Assembly: GCF_023546765.1 (NCBI RefSeq)
Contig: NZ_CP097484.1
Coordinates: 3,442,001 to 3,506,000 of the forward strand
Direction: 5' to 3'
DNA length: 64,000 bases
Source of the DNA: Methylobacterium tardum
GTDB taxonomy: Bacteria > Pseudomonadota > Alphaproteobacteria > Rhizobiales > Beijerinckiaceae
Shown: positions 56,138 to 64,000 of the stretch, piece by piece
Position numbering within the stretch: position 1 is the first letter of the stretch
Layout of the letters: every line of letters starts with the position of its first letter
Notes under the pieces: model-generated
What the model saw: the letters and a program-made list of their open reading frames with translations, nothing else
Database searches by the model: none
What the model was told of the DNA's origin: nothing
Made by a program: the position numbers and the translations under genes

Positions 56138-57175
56138 ATGGCCCAGCGGCCGTCTGACGAGACCGAGAATGCGCGCCGCCGCGAATTCCTGAAAAATTTC
56201 CGGAACTTCGATGCGAATATCCGCTTTCCGGCGCCTTATACCCACTTCGCCGGGAAGCCGCTCAACGCGGCGGCGGACAAGGGCTGGCGTTACGACGCCC
56301 TCGGCTATCGCAACGACATCCATGCGGATGCGCGGCCGGCCTCCGAGACCCTACGGGTGTTCGTCGTCGGTGACAGCACCCTGGTCGACGGGGAATCCTT
56401 CGCCGATACCGTGCCCGGCCGGCTCGAGACCGGTCTGAAGCGCGTCCATGGCGAGGGCGCACGCGTCTACAATTTCGGCGCCATCTCGGCCTGCCTGAAT
56501 CAGATGATCGCCCTGATCACGACACGGCTAATGGACCTTCAGCCGGACGTGATCCTGATCGTCGGCGGCGGCACCGATATGCTGCAGCCCTGGAGCTTCG
56601 ATCCGCGCGCCGGCTATCCCTACAACCACTTCGCCAACGAGTGCCTCTACGACTACGTCTTCGATCCCAGAAAGCAGGATGGGGAGGCGCAGGATCTCAC
56701 ATTCGACGGCCTGCAGGCGCAGATCTTCCAGCGTCTCGAGAACCTCCGGGCGCTGACGAACTGGCAGTCGGACCTGTGGGAGTGGGAAGTGGTGCGGCAG
56801 TTCGAGCTGTCGCTGAAGCGGCTCCAACGGCTCGCTCCGGGCATCGGCGCCCCAATCCGCTTCCTGCTCCAGCCGGCTGTCGTTCGTCGAGCCGAACGCG
56901 TCGGCGACGAGGCGCGCGCCGTCTCCGGCGAATTCCTGGCCTATCTCGACCGGCAATACACGCGGTGCGAGAGCGTGCTGTCGCGCCTCGACGCGGCGCC
57001 AGTCCCGAAAGCGGCCTTCGGGGCGCGGGATCTGACCCGGATCTTCGAGACCGACAACCGTCCCATCTTCACCGACGTCGTGCATATGACCTTCGACGGC
57101 CGGCAGACGATGGCCGAACGGCTCCAGGAGGAGGTCTCCGCTGCGCTCGGCGGCGCGGTGCAGCCGGGCGCCTAG
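56138..57175 (+). CDS. SGNH/GDSL-type hydrolase, large form
   Basis: A 345-residue protein with the block I motif VFVVGDSTLVDGESF (GDST) near 75, an NFGAISACLNQMI region and a VGGGTDML block (GxxD variant of GxND). The DxxH pair may be in TDVVHMTFDG near the end. No signal peptide is visible, so it may act in the cytoplasm. AAGGAG 9 bases upstream supports the ATG. Possible ester hydrolase acting on acylated sugars; not proven. Confidence 0.75.
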   Translation: MAQRPSDETENARRREFLKNFRNFDANIRFPAPYTHFAGKPLNAAADKGWRYDALGYRNDIHADARPASETLRVFVVGDSTLVDGESFADTVPGRLETGLKRVHGEGARVYNFGAISACLNQMIALITTRLMDLQPDVILIVGGGTDMLQPWSFDPRAGYPYNHFANECLYDYVFDPRKQDGEAQDLTFDGLQAQIFQRLENLRALTNWQSDLWEWEVVRQFELSLKRLQRLAPGIGAPIRFLLQPAVVRRAERVGDEARAVSGEFLAYLDRQYTRCESVLSRLDAAPVPKAAFGARDLTRIFETDNRPIFTDVVHMTFDGRQTMAERLQEEVSAALGGAVQPGA

Positions 57176-57178
57176 ATC

Positions 57179-57862
57179 ATGGCCGAGCCGATCGTCTTCA
57201 TCGGCGACTCGATCACCGAGCTGTGGGGCTTTCACCGGGCCGGCACCTTCGAGGCTTACGACCTCATCCCGCGCGGCGGATCCGGCCAGACGGCGCGCTG
57301 GATCACCATGCGGTTCCGCCGGGACCTGGAGGAGACGGGCGCCAGGGGCGTCCATCTCCTCTGCGGCGTCAACGACATCGGCCGCAACGAGGGCTTCTTC
57401 GTCCCCGCCGAGGAGATCGCCCGGACTTTGGCCGGCATGCTCGATGAGGCGCGGGCCCTAGGCGTGAAGGCCTGGATCGGCTCGATCATGCCGGCGGAGC
57501 GGATCCCGTGGAATCCGGAGGTGCAGGATGCGCCGGCCATGATCGCGGCGGTCAACACGTGGTTGAGAGACCACGCCCACGAGCACGGCGCAACCTTCAT
57601 CGATTACCATTCCGTGCTGGCGACGGAGACGGGCGCGCTGCGCCCGGAATACGGCACGGACGGGCTACATCTCAGCCCGGCCGGCTATGCGGCGATCGAG
57701 CCGCTGATGCTCGCTTCCCTCGGACGCATCCCGCGGCCGGTCCCGGCCGTCGAGGCTGCCGCGCCGCCGGGGAAGCCCCGCCCGGGGCGCCTCGCCGGCA
57801 TCGTAGTGGCGGCTGCGGCCGTACTGGCTGCCGTCGCCGCCCTCGTTCTCAGCGTCCGCTGA
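57179..57862 (+). CDS. SGNH/GDSL-type hydrolase with C-terminal membrane anchor
   Basis: A 227-residue SGNH hydrolase. The four blocks are clear: FIGDSITELWG (Ser), RGGSGQTA (Gly), LLCGVNDIGRNEG (Asn) and DGLHLSPAGY (Asp-His). After a Pro-rich linker, the last 22 residues form one hydrophobic helix (LAGIVVAAAAVLAAVAALVLSVR), giving a tail-anchored topology. It starts 3 bases after the previous stop, so the two hydrolases are probably co-translated. The stop shares TGATCA with the convergent ilvD stop. Confidence 0.85.
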   Translation: MAEPIVFIGDSITELWGFHRAGTFEAYDLIPRGGSGQTARWITMRFRRDLEETGARGVHLLCGVNDIGRNEGFFVPAEEIARTLAGMLDEARALGVKAWIGSIMPAERIPWNPEVQDAPAMIAAVNTWLRDHAHEHGATFIDYHSVLATETGALRPEYGTDGLHLSPAGYAAIEPLMLASLGRIPRPVPAVEAAAPPGKPRPGRLAGIVVAAAAVLAAVAALVLSVR

Positions 57863-59692
57863 TCAGACCCGGCGCACCGCGCCGTGCGCCGCGCTGGTCG
57901 TCAGCATGGCGTAGGCACGCAGGGCCGCGCTGACCTTGCGCTTCCGCGGGCTCGCCGGCTGCCAGCCCGCTGCCTCCTGGGCGACGCGCCGCCGCTCGAG
58001 CTCGGCCGGCTCCACCTCCAGACGGATGCTCCGGGCCGGGATGTCGATGGCGATGGGATCGCCGTCGCGCACTAGGCCGATCAGCCCGCCCTCGGCCGCC
58101 TCCGGCGAGACGTGGCCGATCGACAGGCCCGAGGAGCCGCCGGAGAACCGCCCGTCGGTGACCAGGGCGCAGGCCTTCCCGAGACCCTTCGATTTCAGGT
58201 AGCTCGTCGGGTACAGCATCTCCTGCATGCCGGGGCCGCCGCGCGGACCCTCGTAGCGGATCAGCACCACCTCGCCGGCCTTGACCTTGCCGTTGAGGAT
58301 GCCGTCGACGGCTGCGTCCTGGCTCTCGAACACCCGGGCCGTTCCGGTGAAGGTCAGGATCGAGGCATCGACGCCCGCGGTCTTCACGATGCAGCCCTGC
58401 TCGGCGAGGTTGCCGAACAGAACGGCGAGCCCGCCATCCTGCGAATAGGCGTGCGCCGCGTCGCGGATGACGCCGGCCTCGCGGTCGAGATCGAGCTCGT
58501 CGAACCGGGATTCCTGGCTGAACGCCACCTGGGTCGGCACGCCGCCCGGCGCCGCCCGGTAGAAGGTCTGGACCGAGGCGGGCGGCTCACCGCGCACGTC
58601 CCAGCGGGCGAGCGCCCCGCCCAGCGTACCGGCCGACACGTTGCCGACGCTGGTGTCGATCAGGCCCGCCCGATCGAGTTCGCCCAAGATACCCATGATC
58701 CCGCCGGCGCGGTGCACGTCCTCCATATGGACGTTGGCGACCGCCGGAGCGACCTTGCACAGCACCGGCACCCGCCGCGACAGCCGGTCGATATCGGCCA
58801 TGGTGAACGGAACCTCGCCCTCATGGGCGGCGGCCAGCAGGTGCAGCACCGTGTTGGTCGAGCCGCCCATGGCGATGTCGAGGGTCATGGCGTTCTCGAA
58901 CGCCCGGAAGCTCGCCACAGCGCGCGGCAGCACGCTCGCGTCGTCCTGCTCGTAGTGGCGGCGGGCGAGATCGACGATCAGGTGGCCGGCCTCGACGAAC
59001 AGGCGCTTGCGGTCGGCATGGGTGGCGAGCACCGAGCCGTTCCCGGGAAGGGCCAGCCCGAGCGCCTCGGTGAGGCAGTTCATCGAGTTCGCCGTGAACA
59101 TGCCCGAGCACGAGCCGCAGGTCGGGCAGGCCGAGCGCTCGATCACCGCGACGTCTTCGTCGGAGATCCGGTCATCGGCCGCCGCGATCATCGCGTCGGC
59201 GAGGTCGACCTTCTTGGCGATGCCCGGGAGCTGGACCTTGCCGGCCTCCATCGGGCCGCCGGAGACGAACACGGTCGGGATGTTGAGGCGCAAAGTCGCC
59301 ATCAGCATGCCGGGGGTGATCTTGTCGCAATTCGAGATGCACACCATCGCGTCGGCGCAGTGCGCGTTGACCATGTACTCGACGGAATCAGCGATCAGCT
59401 CGCGGGAGGGGAGCGAGTACAGCATCCCGTCGTGGCCCATCGCGATGCCGTCATCGACCGCGATGGTGTTGAACTCCTTGGCGACGCCGCCCGCGGCCTC
59501 GATTTCCCGGGCGACCAGCTGGCCGAGATCCTTGAGATGGACGTGGCCCGGCACGAACTGGGTGAAGGAGTTCACCACCGCGATGATCGGCTTGCCGAAA
59601 TCGGCATCCTTCATGCCGGTGGCGCGCCACAGGCCGCGGGCGCCGGCCATGTTGCGGCCGTGGGTGGTGGTGCGGGAGCGATAGGCGGGCAT
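57863..59692 (-). CDS. ilvD: Dihydroxy-acid dehydratase
   Basis: IlvD makes the 2-keto acids that precede valine, leucine and isoleucine. The 609-residue protein starts [26 protein letters not shown]; the larger open frame to 60451 is a shadow of the adenine deaminase gene. Fe-S cluster cysteines are in [12 protein letters not shown] and [18 protein letters not shown]. It is divergent from adenine deaminase. No leader-peptide attenuator was seen in the 127-base gap. Confidence 0.96.
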   Translation of the reverse strand: MPAYRSRTTTHGRNMAGARGLWRATGMKDADFGKPIIAVVNSFTQFVPGHVHLKDLGQLVAREIEAAGGVAKEFNTIAVDDGIAMGHDGMLYSLPSRELIADSVEYMVNAHCADAMVCISNCDKITPGMLMATLRLNIPTVFVSGGPMEAGKVQLPGIAKKVDLADAMIAAADDRISDEDVAVIERSACPTCGSCSGMFTANSMNCLTEALGLALPGNGSVLATHADRKRLFVEAGHLIVDLARRHYEQDDASVLPRAVASFRAFENAMTLDIAMGGSTNTVLHLLAAAHEGEVPFTMADIDRLSRRVPVLCKVAPAVANVHMEDVHRAGGIMGILGELDRAGLIDTSVGNVSAGTLGGALARWDVRGEPPASVQTFYRAAPGGVPTQVAFSQESRFDELDLDREAGVIRDAAHAYSQDGGLAVLFGNLAEQGCIVKTAGVDASILTFTGTARVFESQDAAVDGILNGKVKAGEVVLIRYEGPRGGPGMQEMLYPTSYLKSKGLGKACALVTDGRFSGGSSGLSIGHVSPEAAEGGLIGLVRDGDPIAIDIPARSIRLEVEPAELERRRVAQEAAGWQPASPRKRKVSAALRAYAMLTTSAAHGAVRRV

Positions 59693-59819
59693 CGAGAGCT
59701 TCGACTGGTTCAAAGGTGAGGGGCTTCTGCGCCCGCGCTCGCGCCATCGCAAGCGTCGCCGAAGGCCCTGCACCCGTGGCATGCTCCTGGCGGATGGCAG
59801 TGCGGAGGGGATTAGACCG

Positions 59820-61541
59820 ATGAGAGAGGTAGAGTTCCTCCGGCGGGCCATCGCGCAGGGCCAGGGCTCGGCCGAGGCCGACCTTGTCCTGAAGGGCGGC
59901 CGCTTCCTCGACCTCGTCACCGGCGACCTCGTCGCGTCCGACATCGCGATCTGCGGCGATCGCATCGTCGGGACTTTCGGCGCGTATCGCGGCGCGCGGG
60001 AGATCGATGTGGCCGGCAGGATCGTGGTGCCGGGCTTCATCGACACGCATTTCCACGTCGAGTCGTCGCTGATGCCGCCGCAGGAATTCGAGCGCTGCGT
60101 CCTGCCGCACGGCGTCACCACGGGCATCTGCGACCCCCACGAGATGGCCAACGTCCTCGGCACCGAGGCCTTCGCGTGGTTCCTCGCCGCGTCGGAGACC
60201 CTGGCGATGGACCTGCGGGTGCAGCTCTCCTCCTGCGTTCCGGCCACCGACCATCTGGAGACCTCGGGCGCGCGGATCGACGCGCAGGACCTCCTGGCCT
60301 TCGCCGGCCATCCCAAGGTGATCGGGCTCGCCGAGTTCATGAACTTTCCCGGCGTGCTGGCGGGCGATCCCGGGGTGCTGGCCAAGCTCGCGGCCTTCCA
60401 GGGCCGACACATCGACGGCCACGCGCCGCTGCTGCGCGGCAAGGGCCTCAACGGCTACATCGCGGCCGGCATCCGCACCGAGCACGAGGCGACCACGCCG
60501 GAAGAGGCCCTGGAAAAGCTGTCCAAGGGCCTCACGGTGCTGATTCGCGAAGGCTCGGTCTGCAAGGATCTGCACGCGCTGGCACCGATCCTGACCGAGC
60601 AGACGACGCCGTTCCTGGCCTTCTGCACCGACGACCGGAATCCCCTCGACATTGCCGAGGAGGGGCATCTCGACTTCGTCATCCGTACGGCGATCGCCCT
60701 CGGCGTCCCGCCGCTGGCCGCCTACCGGGCGGCGTCCTGGTCGGCGGCGCGGGCCTTCGGGCTGCACGACCGCGGCTTGGTGGCGCCCGGGCAGCGCGCC
60801 GATCTGGTTGTGCTCGGCGACCTCGCCGGCTGCACCGTCTCGCAGGTGTTCAGCGCCGGGCGCCCGGTGGATGCGGCGCTGTTCGACGCGCGGCCGCCCA
60901 TCGACCCCATCGGCCGCGGCAGCGTGCGGGCACGGCGCGTCGCGGCGGCGGATTTCGCCGCGCCGGGCTCCGGACCGTCGACGCCAGTGATCGGCGTCGT
61001 ACCGGGCAAGATCATCACCCTGCGCCACGACCTGACCCTGCCCTATTCCGGCGGCGAGCGGCGGATCGACCTCGATCAGGACGTCATCAAGGTCGCCGTG
61101 GTCGAGCGACACGGCCGGACGCCGCCGGCCGCACGCGGCATCGGGGTCGCGTTCGTGAAGGGGTTCGGCCTGAAGCGCGGCGCCATCGCCTCGTCGGTCG
61201 GGCACGACAGCCACAACATCACGGTGGTTGGCGCGGACGACGGCGACATGGCCGTGGCGGTCAACCGCCTGGGCGAGATCGAGGGCGGCTTCGTGGTGGT
61301 CGAGGGCGGCCGCGTTCTGGCCGAGATCGCCCTGCCGATCGCCGGCCTGATGAGCCTGATGCCGTTCGACGGGATCCGGAGCGCGCTCGTAACCTTGCGG
61401 GCCGCCGCGCGAAGCCTCGGCGTGGTCCTGCAGGAGCCGTTCCTGCAGGTGGCATTCCTGCCGCTGCCGGTGATTCCGCACCTGAAGATCACCGACCGCG
61501 GGCTCGTGGATGTTGACCGCTTCGCGCTGATCGATCCGTGA
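59820..61541 (+). CDS. ade: Adenine deaminase
   Basis: An amidohydrolase that converts adenine to hypoxanthine. The 573-residue protein has the metal site [20 protein letters not shown] near 80, [33 protein letters not shown] and [10 protein letters not shown]-terminal Ade-specific domain carries [20 protein letters not shown] 59820 is preceded by GGAGG. The upstream 13 codons in the same frame are probably not translated. Confidence 0.93.
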   Translation: MREVEFLRRAIAQGQGSAEADLVLKGGRFLDLVTGDLVASDIAICGDRIVGTFGAYRGAREIDVAGRIVVPGFIDTHFHVESSLMPPQEFERCVLPHGVTTGICDPHEMANVLGTEAFAWFLAASETLAMDLRVQLSSCVPATDHLETSGARIDAQDLLAFAGHPKVIGLAEFMNFPGVLAGDPGVLAKLAAFQGRHIDGHAPLLRGKGLNGYIAAGIRTEHEATTPEEALEKLSKGLTVLIREGSVCKDLHALAPILTEQTTPFLAFCTDDRNPLDIAEEGHLDFVIRTAIALGVPPLAAYRAASWSAARAFGLHDRGLVAPGQRADLVVLGDLAGCTVSQVFSAGRPVDAALFDARPPIDPIGRGSVRARRVAAADFAAPGSGPSTPVIGVVPGKIITLRHDLTLPYSGGERRIDLDQDVIKVAVVERHGRTPPAARGIGVAFVKGFGLKRGAIASSVGHDSHNITVVGADDGDMAVAVNRLGEIEGGFVVVEGGRVLAEIALPIAGLMSLMPFDGIRSALVTLRAAARSLGVVLQEPFLQVAFLPLPVIPHLKITDRGLVDVDRFALIDP

Positions 61542-61547
61542 ATTAGA

Positions 61548-61566
61548 TTGCGCGCAATTTAAATTG
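61548..61566 (+). promoter_or_regulatory. Overlapping palindromes upstream of the ohr gene
   Basis: TTGCGCGCAA (61548-61557) and CAATTTAAATTG (61555-61566) are perfect palindromes sharing three bases. They lie just after the adenine deaminase stop and 63 bases before the Ohr start. An A/T-rich palindrome in this place suits the MarR-type repressor OhrR, which often controls ohr. The repressor gene is not in the window. Confidence 0.5.
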
Positions 61567-61628
61567 GGCCTATGCAGATCCGAGCCGGCGCCTACATGCC
61601 GACTCTCGCTCAGAAACCGGAGACCGTC

Positions 61629-62054
61629 ATGTCCGTAGACGTGAAGTACCGCACCACCGCCACCGCAACCGGAGGCCGCGACGGCGCCGCCCGGACGGCC
61701 GACGGCAGCTTCGAGGTGAAGCTCTCCACGCCGAAGGAACTCGGCGGCGCGGGCGGCCCCGGTGCAGATCCGGAGCAGCTCTTCGCGTCCGGCTACTCGG
61801 CCTGCTTCCTCGGCGCCATGAAGGCCGTCGCCCCGTCGCTGCATCTGAAGGTGCCGGCTGAGACCACCGTGACCGCCGATGTCGGCATCGGCCCGCGCTC
61901 CGAGGGCGGCTTCGGCATCACCGCCGACCTGACGATCAGCCTGCCGGGCCTCGACCGCGCCGAGGCGCAGAAGCTCGTCGATGCCGCGCATCAGGTTTGC
62001 CCGTACTCCAACGCGACGCGCGGCAACGTCAACGTCGGGCTGAAGCTCGCCTGA
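61629..62054 (+). CDS. ohr: Organic hydroperoxide resistance protein (Ohr/OsmC family)
   Basis: A small thiol peroxidase reducing organic hydroperoxides. The product is 141 residues from ATG 61629 (GGAG 7 bases upstream). The two redox cysteines are in LFASGYSACFLGAMK and QVCPYSNATRGNV, the Ohr subgroup pattern. An earlier in-frame ATG at 61572 lies close to the operator-like palindromes and is less likely. Dispersed repeats follow directly. Confidence 0.93.
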   Translation: MSVDVKYRTTATATGGRDGAARTADGSFEVKLSTPKELGGAGGPGADPEQLFASGYSACFLGAMKAVAPSLHLKVPAETTVTADVGIGPRSEGGFGITADLTISLPGLDRAEAQKLVDAAHQVCPYSNATRGNVNVGLKLA

Positions 62055-62060
62055 TCGCTC

Positions 62061-62173
62061 GTCATCCCGGGACCGCGCCGAGCGGCCCGGGATCCAAACA
62101 CGCCGAGGCGCGCAGGTCGGCACCGACAGAGGCTCTGGATTCCGGGCTCGCCTGCGGTGCCCCGAAATGACGA
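62061..62173 (+). repeat. Dispersed palindromic repeat, copy 2
   Basis: It starts GTCATCCCGGG and ends CCCCGAAATGACGAC, so the outer ends are inverted (GTCAT/ATGAC). The internal order of hairpins is that of the copy at 32271-32415, but about 30 bases shorter. It lies seven bases past the ohr stop and could end its transcript. Confidence 0.75.
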
Positions 62174-62254
62174 CGGATCACTGGGTTGCCTGATCCAAAG
62201 CCCGGATCCAAGAAGCGGGTCGCAAGGACCCCGAGCAGTCTCCACGATCGCTCC

Positions 62255-62367
62255 GTCATCCCGGGGCCGCGGAGCGGAGCTCGGGATCTAGATCCGCCGA
62301 CGCGGGACGGCTTGCACCGACAGCGGGTCTGGTTTCCGGGCTCGCCAGCGGCGCCCCGGTAGGGCGG
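62255..62367 (+). repeat. Dispersed palindromic repeat, copy 3
   Basis: It begins GTCATCCCGGGGCCGCGGAGCGG and ends GCGCCCCGGTAGGGCGG. Same length (113 bases) and orientation as copy 2, giving a direct tandem of the element with a 194-base period. Confidence 0.7.
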
Positions 62368-62379
62368 CAAATTACCAGG

Positions 62380-63216
62380 CTACCCGCTCGTCGTTCGCGC
62401 CCGCATGCAGACGCGGTCGGCCGCATCGAGCGTCACGCCCTCGAAACCTGCCTCTGTCAGCCGGCCGCACACGCGAAAAATCTGGTTCGCTGTCATCGGT
62501 GACACGCCGCGATAGCTGAACGTCGGCGGCACGGAGCCCAGCAGCGTCGCGGCGAGGTTCAGGAGCAGGCTCGCCTGCATTGGTCCGTGGACGACCAGAT
62601 CGGCGTAACCCTCCACCTGCGTCGCGTAGGGCTGATCGTAGTGGAAGCGGTGGCCGTTGAAGGTCATCGCCGAATAGCGGAACAGCAGGGTCGGCGTCGC
62701 CGGCACGTCCCAGACCGCCTCGTAGGCGCCGGGATCGTCGCGCTCGGGCGCGGCAGCCGTGCCGGTCTGCGCGTTGGCCGCCTCGCGATAGACGATGTCC
62801 TGCCGCTCGCGGATCGCGACGCCGCGTTCCGTCGCGACCGCGTGGTCGACGGTGACAAAGGCCAGTCTGCCGCTGCGTCCCGCCTTGAACGTCACGTCCC
62901 GCACGGTCTCGGTGCGCGTGACACGATCGCCGACGCGGAGATCGGCCAGCGTCTCGATCTGCCCGCCCGCCCACATACGCCGCGGCAGCGGCACGGGCGG
63001 CAGGAACCCGCCCTTGGCGGCGTGGCCGTCCGGTCCGAGGGAATCGGCGGGTGGGGTTTCCGGGGCGAGGCACCAGTGCAGGGCCGGCGGCGCGATCCCG
63101 TCCGCGACCGGGGCGAGATGCGGCGCGAAGGTCGCGCCGAACTCGGCCATCAGGCGCGGGGTGACAAGGTCGGACGCCTCGCGGGTCCGTCCGATCCAGG
63201 CGGCAAAATCGGTCAT
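62380..63216 (-). CDS. MaoC/FAS1-like dehydratase (mesaconyl-C4-CoA hydratase-like)
   Basis: A 278-residue protein of the hot-dog fold hydratase group with an N-terminal FAS1-like dehydratase domain. Visible features are LPPVPLPRRMWAGGQIETLADLRVGDRVTR, and in the second half FRYSAMTFNGHRFHYDQPYA (N-x-H-R-x-H-Y catalytic loop) and VVHGPMQASLLLNL. Homologues act on mesaconyl- or itaconyl-type CoA esters or other enoyl-CoAs. The ATG lies one base after the stop of the acyl-CoA dehydrogenase, so the two form an operon; the true substrate is not known. Confidence 0.8.
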   Translation of the reverse strand: MTDFAAWIGRTREASDLVTPRLMAEFGATFAPHLAPVADGIAPPALHWCLAPETPPADSLGPDGHAAKGGFLPPVPLPRRMWAGGQIETLADLRVGDRVTRTETVRDVTFKAGRSGRLAFVTVDHAVATERGVAIRERQDIVYREAANAQTGTAAAPERDDPGAYEAVWDVPATPTLLFRYSAMTFNGHRFHYDQPYATQVEGYADLVVHGPMQASLLLNLAATLLGSVPPTFSYRGVSPMTANQIFRVCGRLTEAGFEGVTLDAADRVCMRARTTSG

Positions 63217-63217
63217 G

Positions 63218-64000
63218 TCAGTAGGATCGCGGCAGGCCGAGCACGTGCTCGGACAGATAGGCGAGGATCAGGTTCGTGGAGATCGGCGCAACCTGGTAGA
63301 GGCGCGTCTCGCGGAACTTGCGCTCGATGTCGTACTCCTCGGCGAAGCCGAAGCCGCCATGGGTCTGGATGCAGGCATTGGCGGCCTCGAACGAGGCGTC
63401 GGCGGCGAGCATCTTGGCCATGTTGGCCTCGGCCCCGGGATTGGCGCCGCCCTCGTAGAGGGTCAGCGCCTCGCGGACCATCAGCTCGGCCGCCCGCATG
63501 TTGGCGTAGGCCCGGGCGATCGGGAACTGCACGCCCTGGTTGGCGCCGATCGGCCGGCCGAACACCGCGCGCTCCCCGGCATAGGCCTTCGCCTTGTCGA
63601 TGAACCACTTGGCGTCGCCGATGCACTCGGCGGCGATCAGGATGCGCTCGGCATTCATGCCGGACAGGATGTAGCGGAAGCCCCTGCCCTCCTCGCCGAT
63701 GAGGTTCTGGGCCGGCACGCGGAGATTATCGAAGAAAACCTCGGTGGTGGCGTGGTTCATCATCGTCCGGATCGGCCGGATGGTGAGGCCGTTGCCCTTC
63801 GCCGCGCGCATGTCGGCGAGCAGAACCGACAAGCCGTCCGTGCGCTTCATGCCCTCGGTCCGCGGCGTCGTGCGGGCGAGCAGCAGCATCAGGTCCGAAT
63901 GCTCGGCGCGGCTGGTCCAGATCTTCTGGCCGTTGACGACGTAGTGGTCGCCCTCCAGGCGCGCAGTGGTCTTCAGGCTGCCGGTATCGGTGCCGGATGT
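63218..64000 (-). CDS. Acyl-CoA dehydrogenase, C-terminal part (cut by right window edge)
   Basis: The frame is open to the last base, so the N-terminus lies beyond the window. The ~260 visible residues include TSGTDTGSLKTTARLEGDHYVVNGQKIWTSRAEHSD (middle beta domain) and FDNLRVPAQNLIGEEGRGF. The C-terminal helical domain ends with IQTHGGFGFAEEYDIERKFRETRLYQVAPISTNLILAYLSEHVLGLPRSY. The family transfers electrons from acyl-CoA to ETF. Substrate length cannot be told. Together with the next gene it looks like part of a CoA-ester degradation operon. Confidence 0.9.
   Translation of the reverse strand, partial: TSGTDTGSLKTTARLEGDHYVVNGQKIWTSRAEHSDLMLLLARTTPRTEGMKRTDGLSVLLADMRAAKGNGLTIRPIRTMMNHATTEVFFDNLRVPAQNLIGEEGRGFRYILSGMNAERILIAAECIGDAKWFIDKAKAYAGERAVFGRPIGANQGVQFPIARAYANMRAAELMVREALTLYEGGANPGAEANMAKMLAADASFEAANACIQTHGGFGFAEEYDIERKFRETRLYQVAPISTNLILAYLSEHVLGLPRSY

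Larger units (their letters stand above)
62055..62379. other. Gap between ohr and the dehydratase gene
   Basis: This 325-base gap is almost filled by two repeat copies (62061-62173 and 62255-62367) separated by 81 bases with no recognised feature. No coding sequence or RNA gene is seen. Confidence 0.6.

Noticed and set aside
59693..60451. N-terminal extension of ilvD
   Set aside because: Antisense to adenine deaminase and not homologous to IlvD; the ATG at 59692 gives the family length.
59451..62123. 890-codon minus-strand open frame opposite adenine deaminase and ohr
   Set aside because: Arg/His/Asp-rich shadow; sense-strand genes have clear motifs.
62061..62367. Possible CRISPR array from repeated units
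   Set aside because: Only two tandem units of 113 bases with one 81-base gap; no regular short repeats, spacers or cas genes anywhere in the window.

Overview
The window is high-GC alphaproteobacterial chromosome. Gene content and order suggest an aerobic anoxygenic phototroph of the Methylobacterium/Methylorubrum type (order Hyphomicrobiales). The evidence is a bch-puf superoperon with a four-haem PufC, a divergent crtDC pair, a three-subunit transhydrogenase next to a small aa3-oxidase subunit IV, NtrC- and HWE-type regulators and pccB. The genus is inferred from layout; no marker gene such as 16S rRNA is present.

Layout. (1) 1-15.4 kb is mostly housekeeping: a CAP-domain protein cut by the left edge, recJ, pntAA-pntAB-pntB, cytochrome oxidase subunit IV, an ABC1/UbiB kinase, oligoendopeptidase F, an orphan sigma-54 activator, and two cell-wall proteins (an L,D-transpeptidase and a DUF882/M15-type protein). 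(2) 15.5-18.6 kb holds ppdK, whose 3' end carries an apparent frameshift, and a DUF3096 peptide. (3) 18.7-32.1 kb is the photosynthesis island. On the minus strand, in transcription order, it runs crtE-crtF-bchC-bchX-bchY-bchZ-pufQ-pufB-pufA-pufL-pufM-pufC; crtD-crtC diverge on the plus strand. PpsR/CrtJ-type palindromes (TGT-N12-ACA) lie upstream of bchC and between crtE and crtD. The crtD reading frame is broken in a G tract. (4) 32.6-43.8 kb is a tightly packed eight-gene plus-strand operon in which every junction overlaps. It encodes two MurG-like glycosyltransferases (one fused to a deacetylase-like domain), a GT4 glycosyltransferase, and a complete peptide-type ABC importer interrupted by a methyltransferase/hydroxylase-like gene. 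This is the most unusual unit here and I know of no described function for it. (5) 44-52 kb is mixed: an HWE histidine kinase, a SelW-like protein, tRNA-Val(CAC), pccB, a secreted protein, a Tat-type metallophosphoesterase, hemC and a PhzF-family protein. (6) 52-54.8 kb is crtI-crtB plus a 42-residue membrane peptide, with a TGT-N12-ACA palindrome lying over the annotated crtI start. (7) 55-64 kb holds fcl with two SGNH hydrolases, ilvD, adenine deaminase, an Ohr/OsmC protein, a pair of dispersed repeats, a MaoC/FAS1-like dehydratase and an acyl-CoA dehydrogenase cut by the right edge.

How the genes fit together. CrtE, CrtB and CrtI make geranylgeranyl diphosphate, phytoene and its desaturation product. 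CrtC, CrtD and CrtF are the enzymes of the spirilloxanthin branch. HemC feeds tetrapyrrole synthesis. BchXYZ and BchC perform late steps to bacteriochlorophyll a, and PufBALMC are the LH1 and reaction-centre polypeptides. Genes for the RC H subunit, Mg-chelatase, the dark protochlorophyllide reductase and PpsR itself are not in this window, so the photosynthesis genes must be split across the genome. Two apparent single-base frameshifts (ppdK and crtD) should be checked against raw reads before any biological reading.
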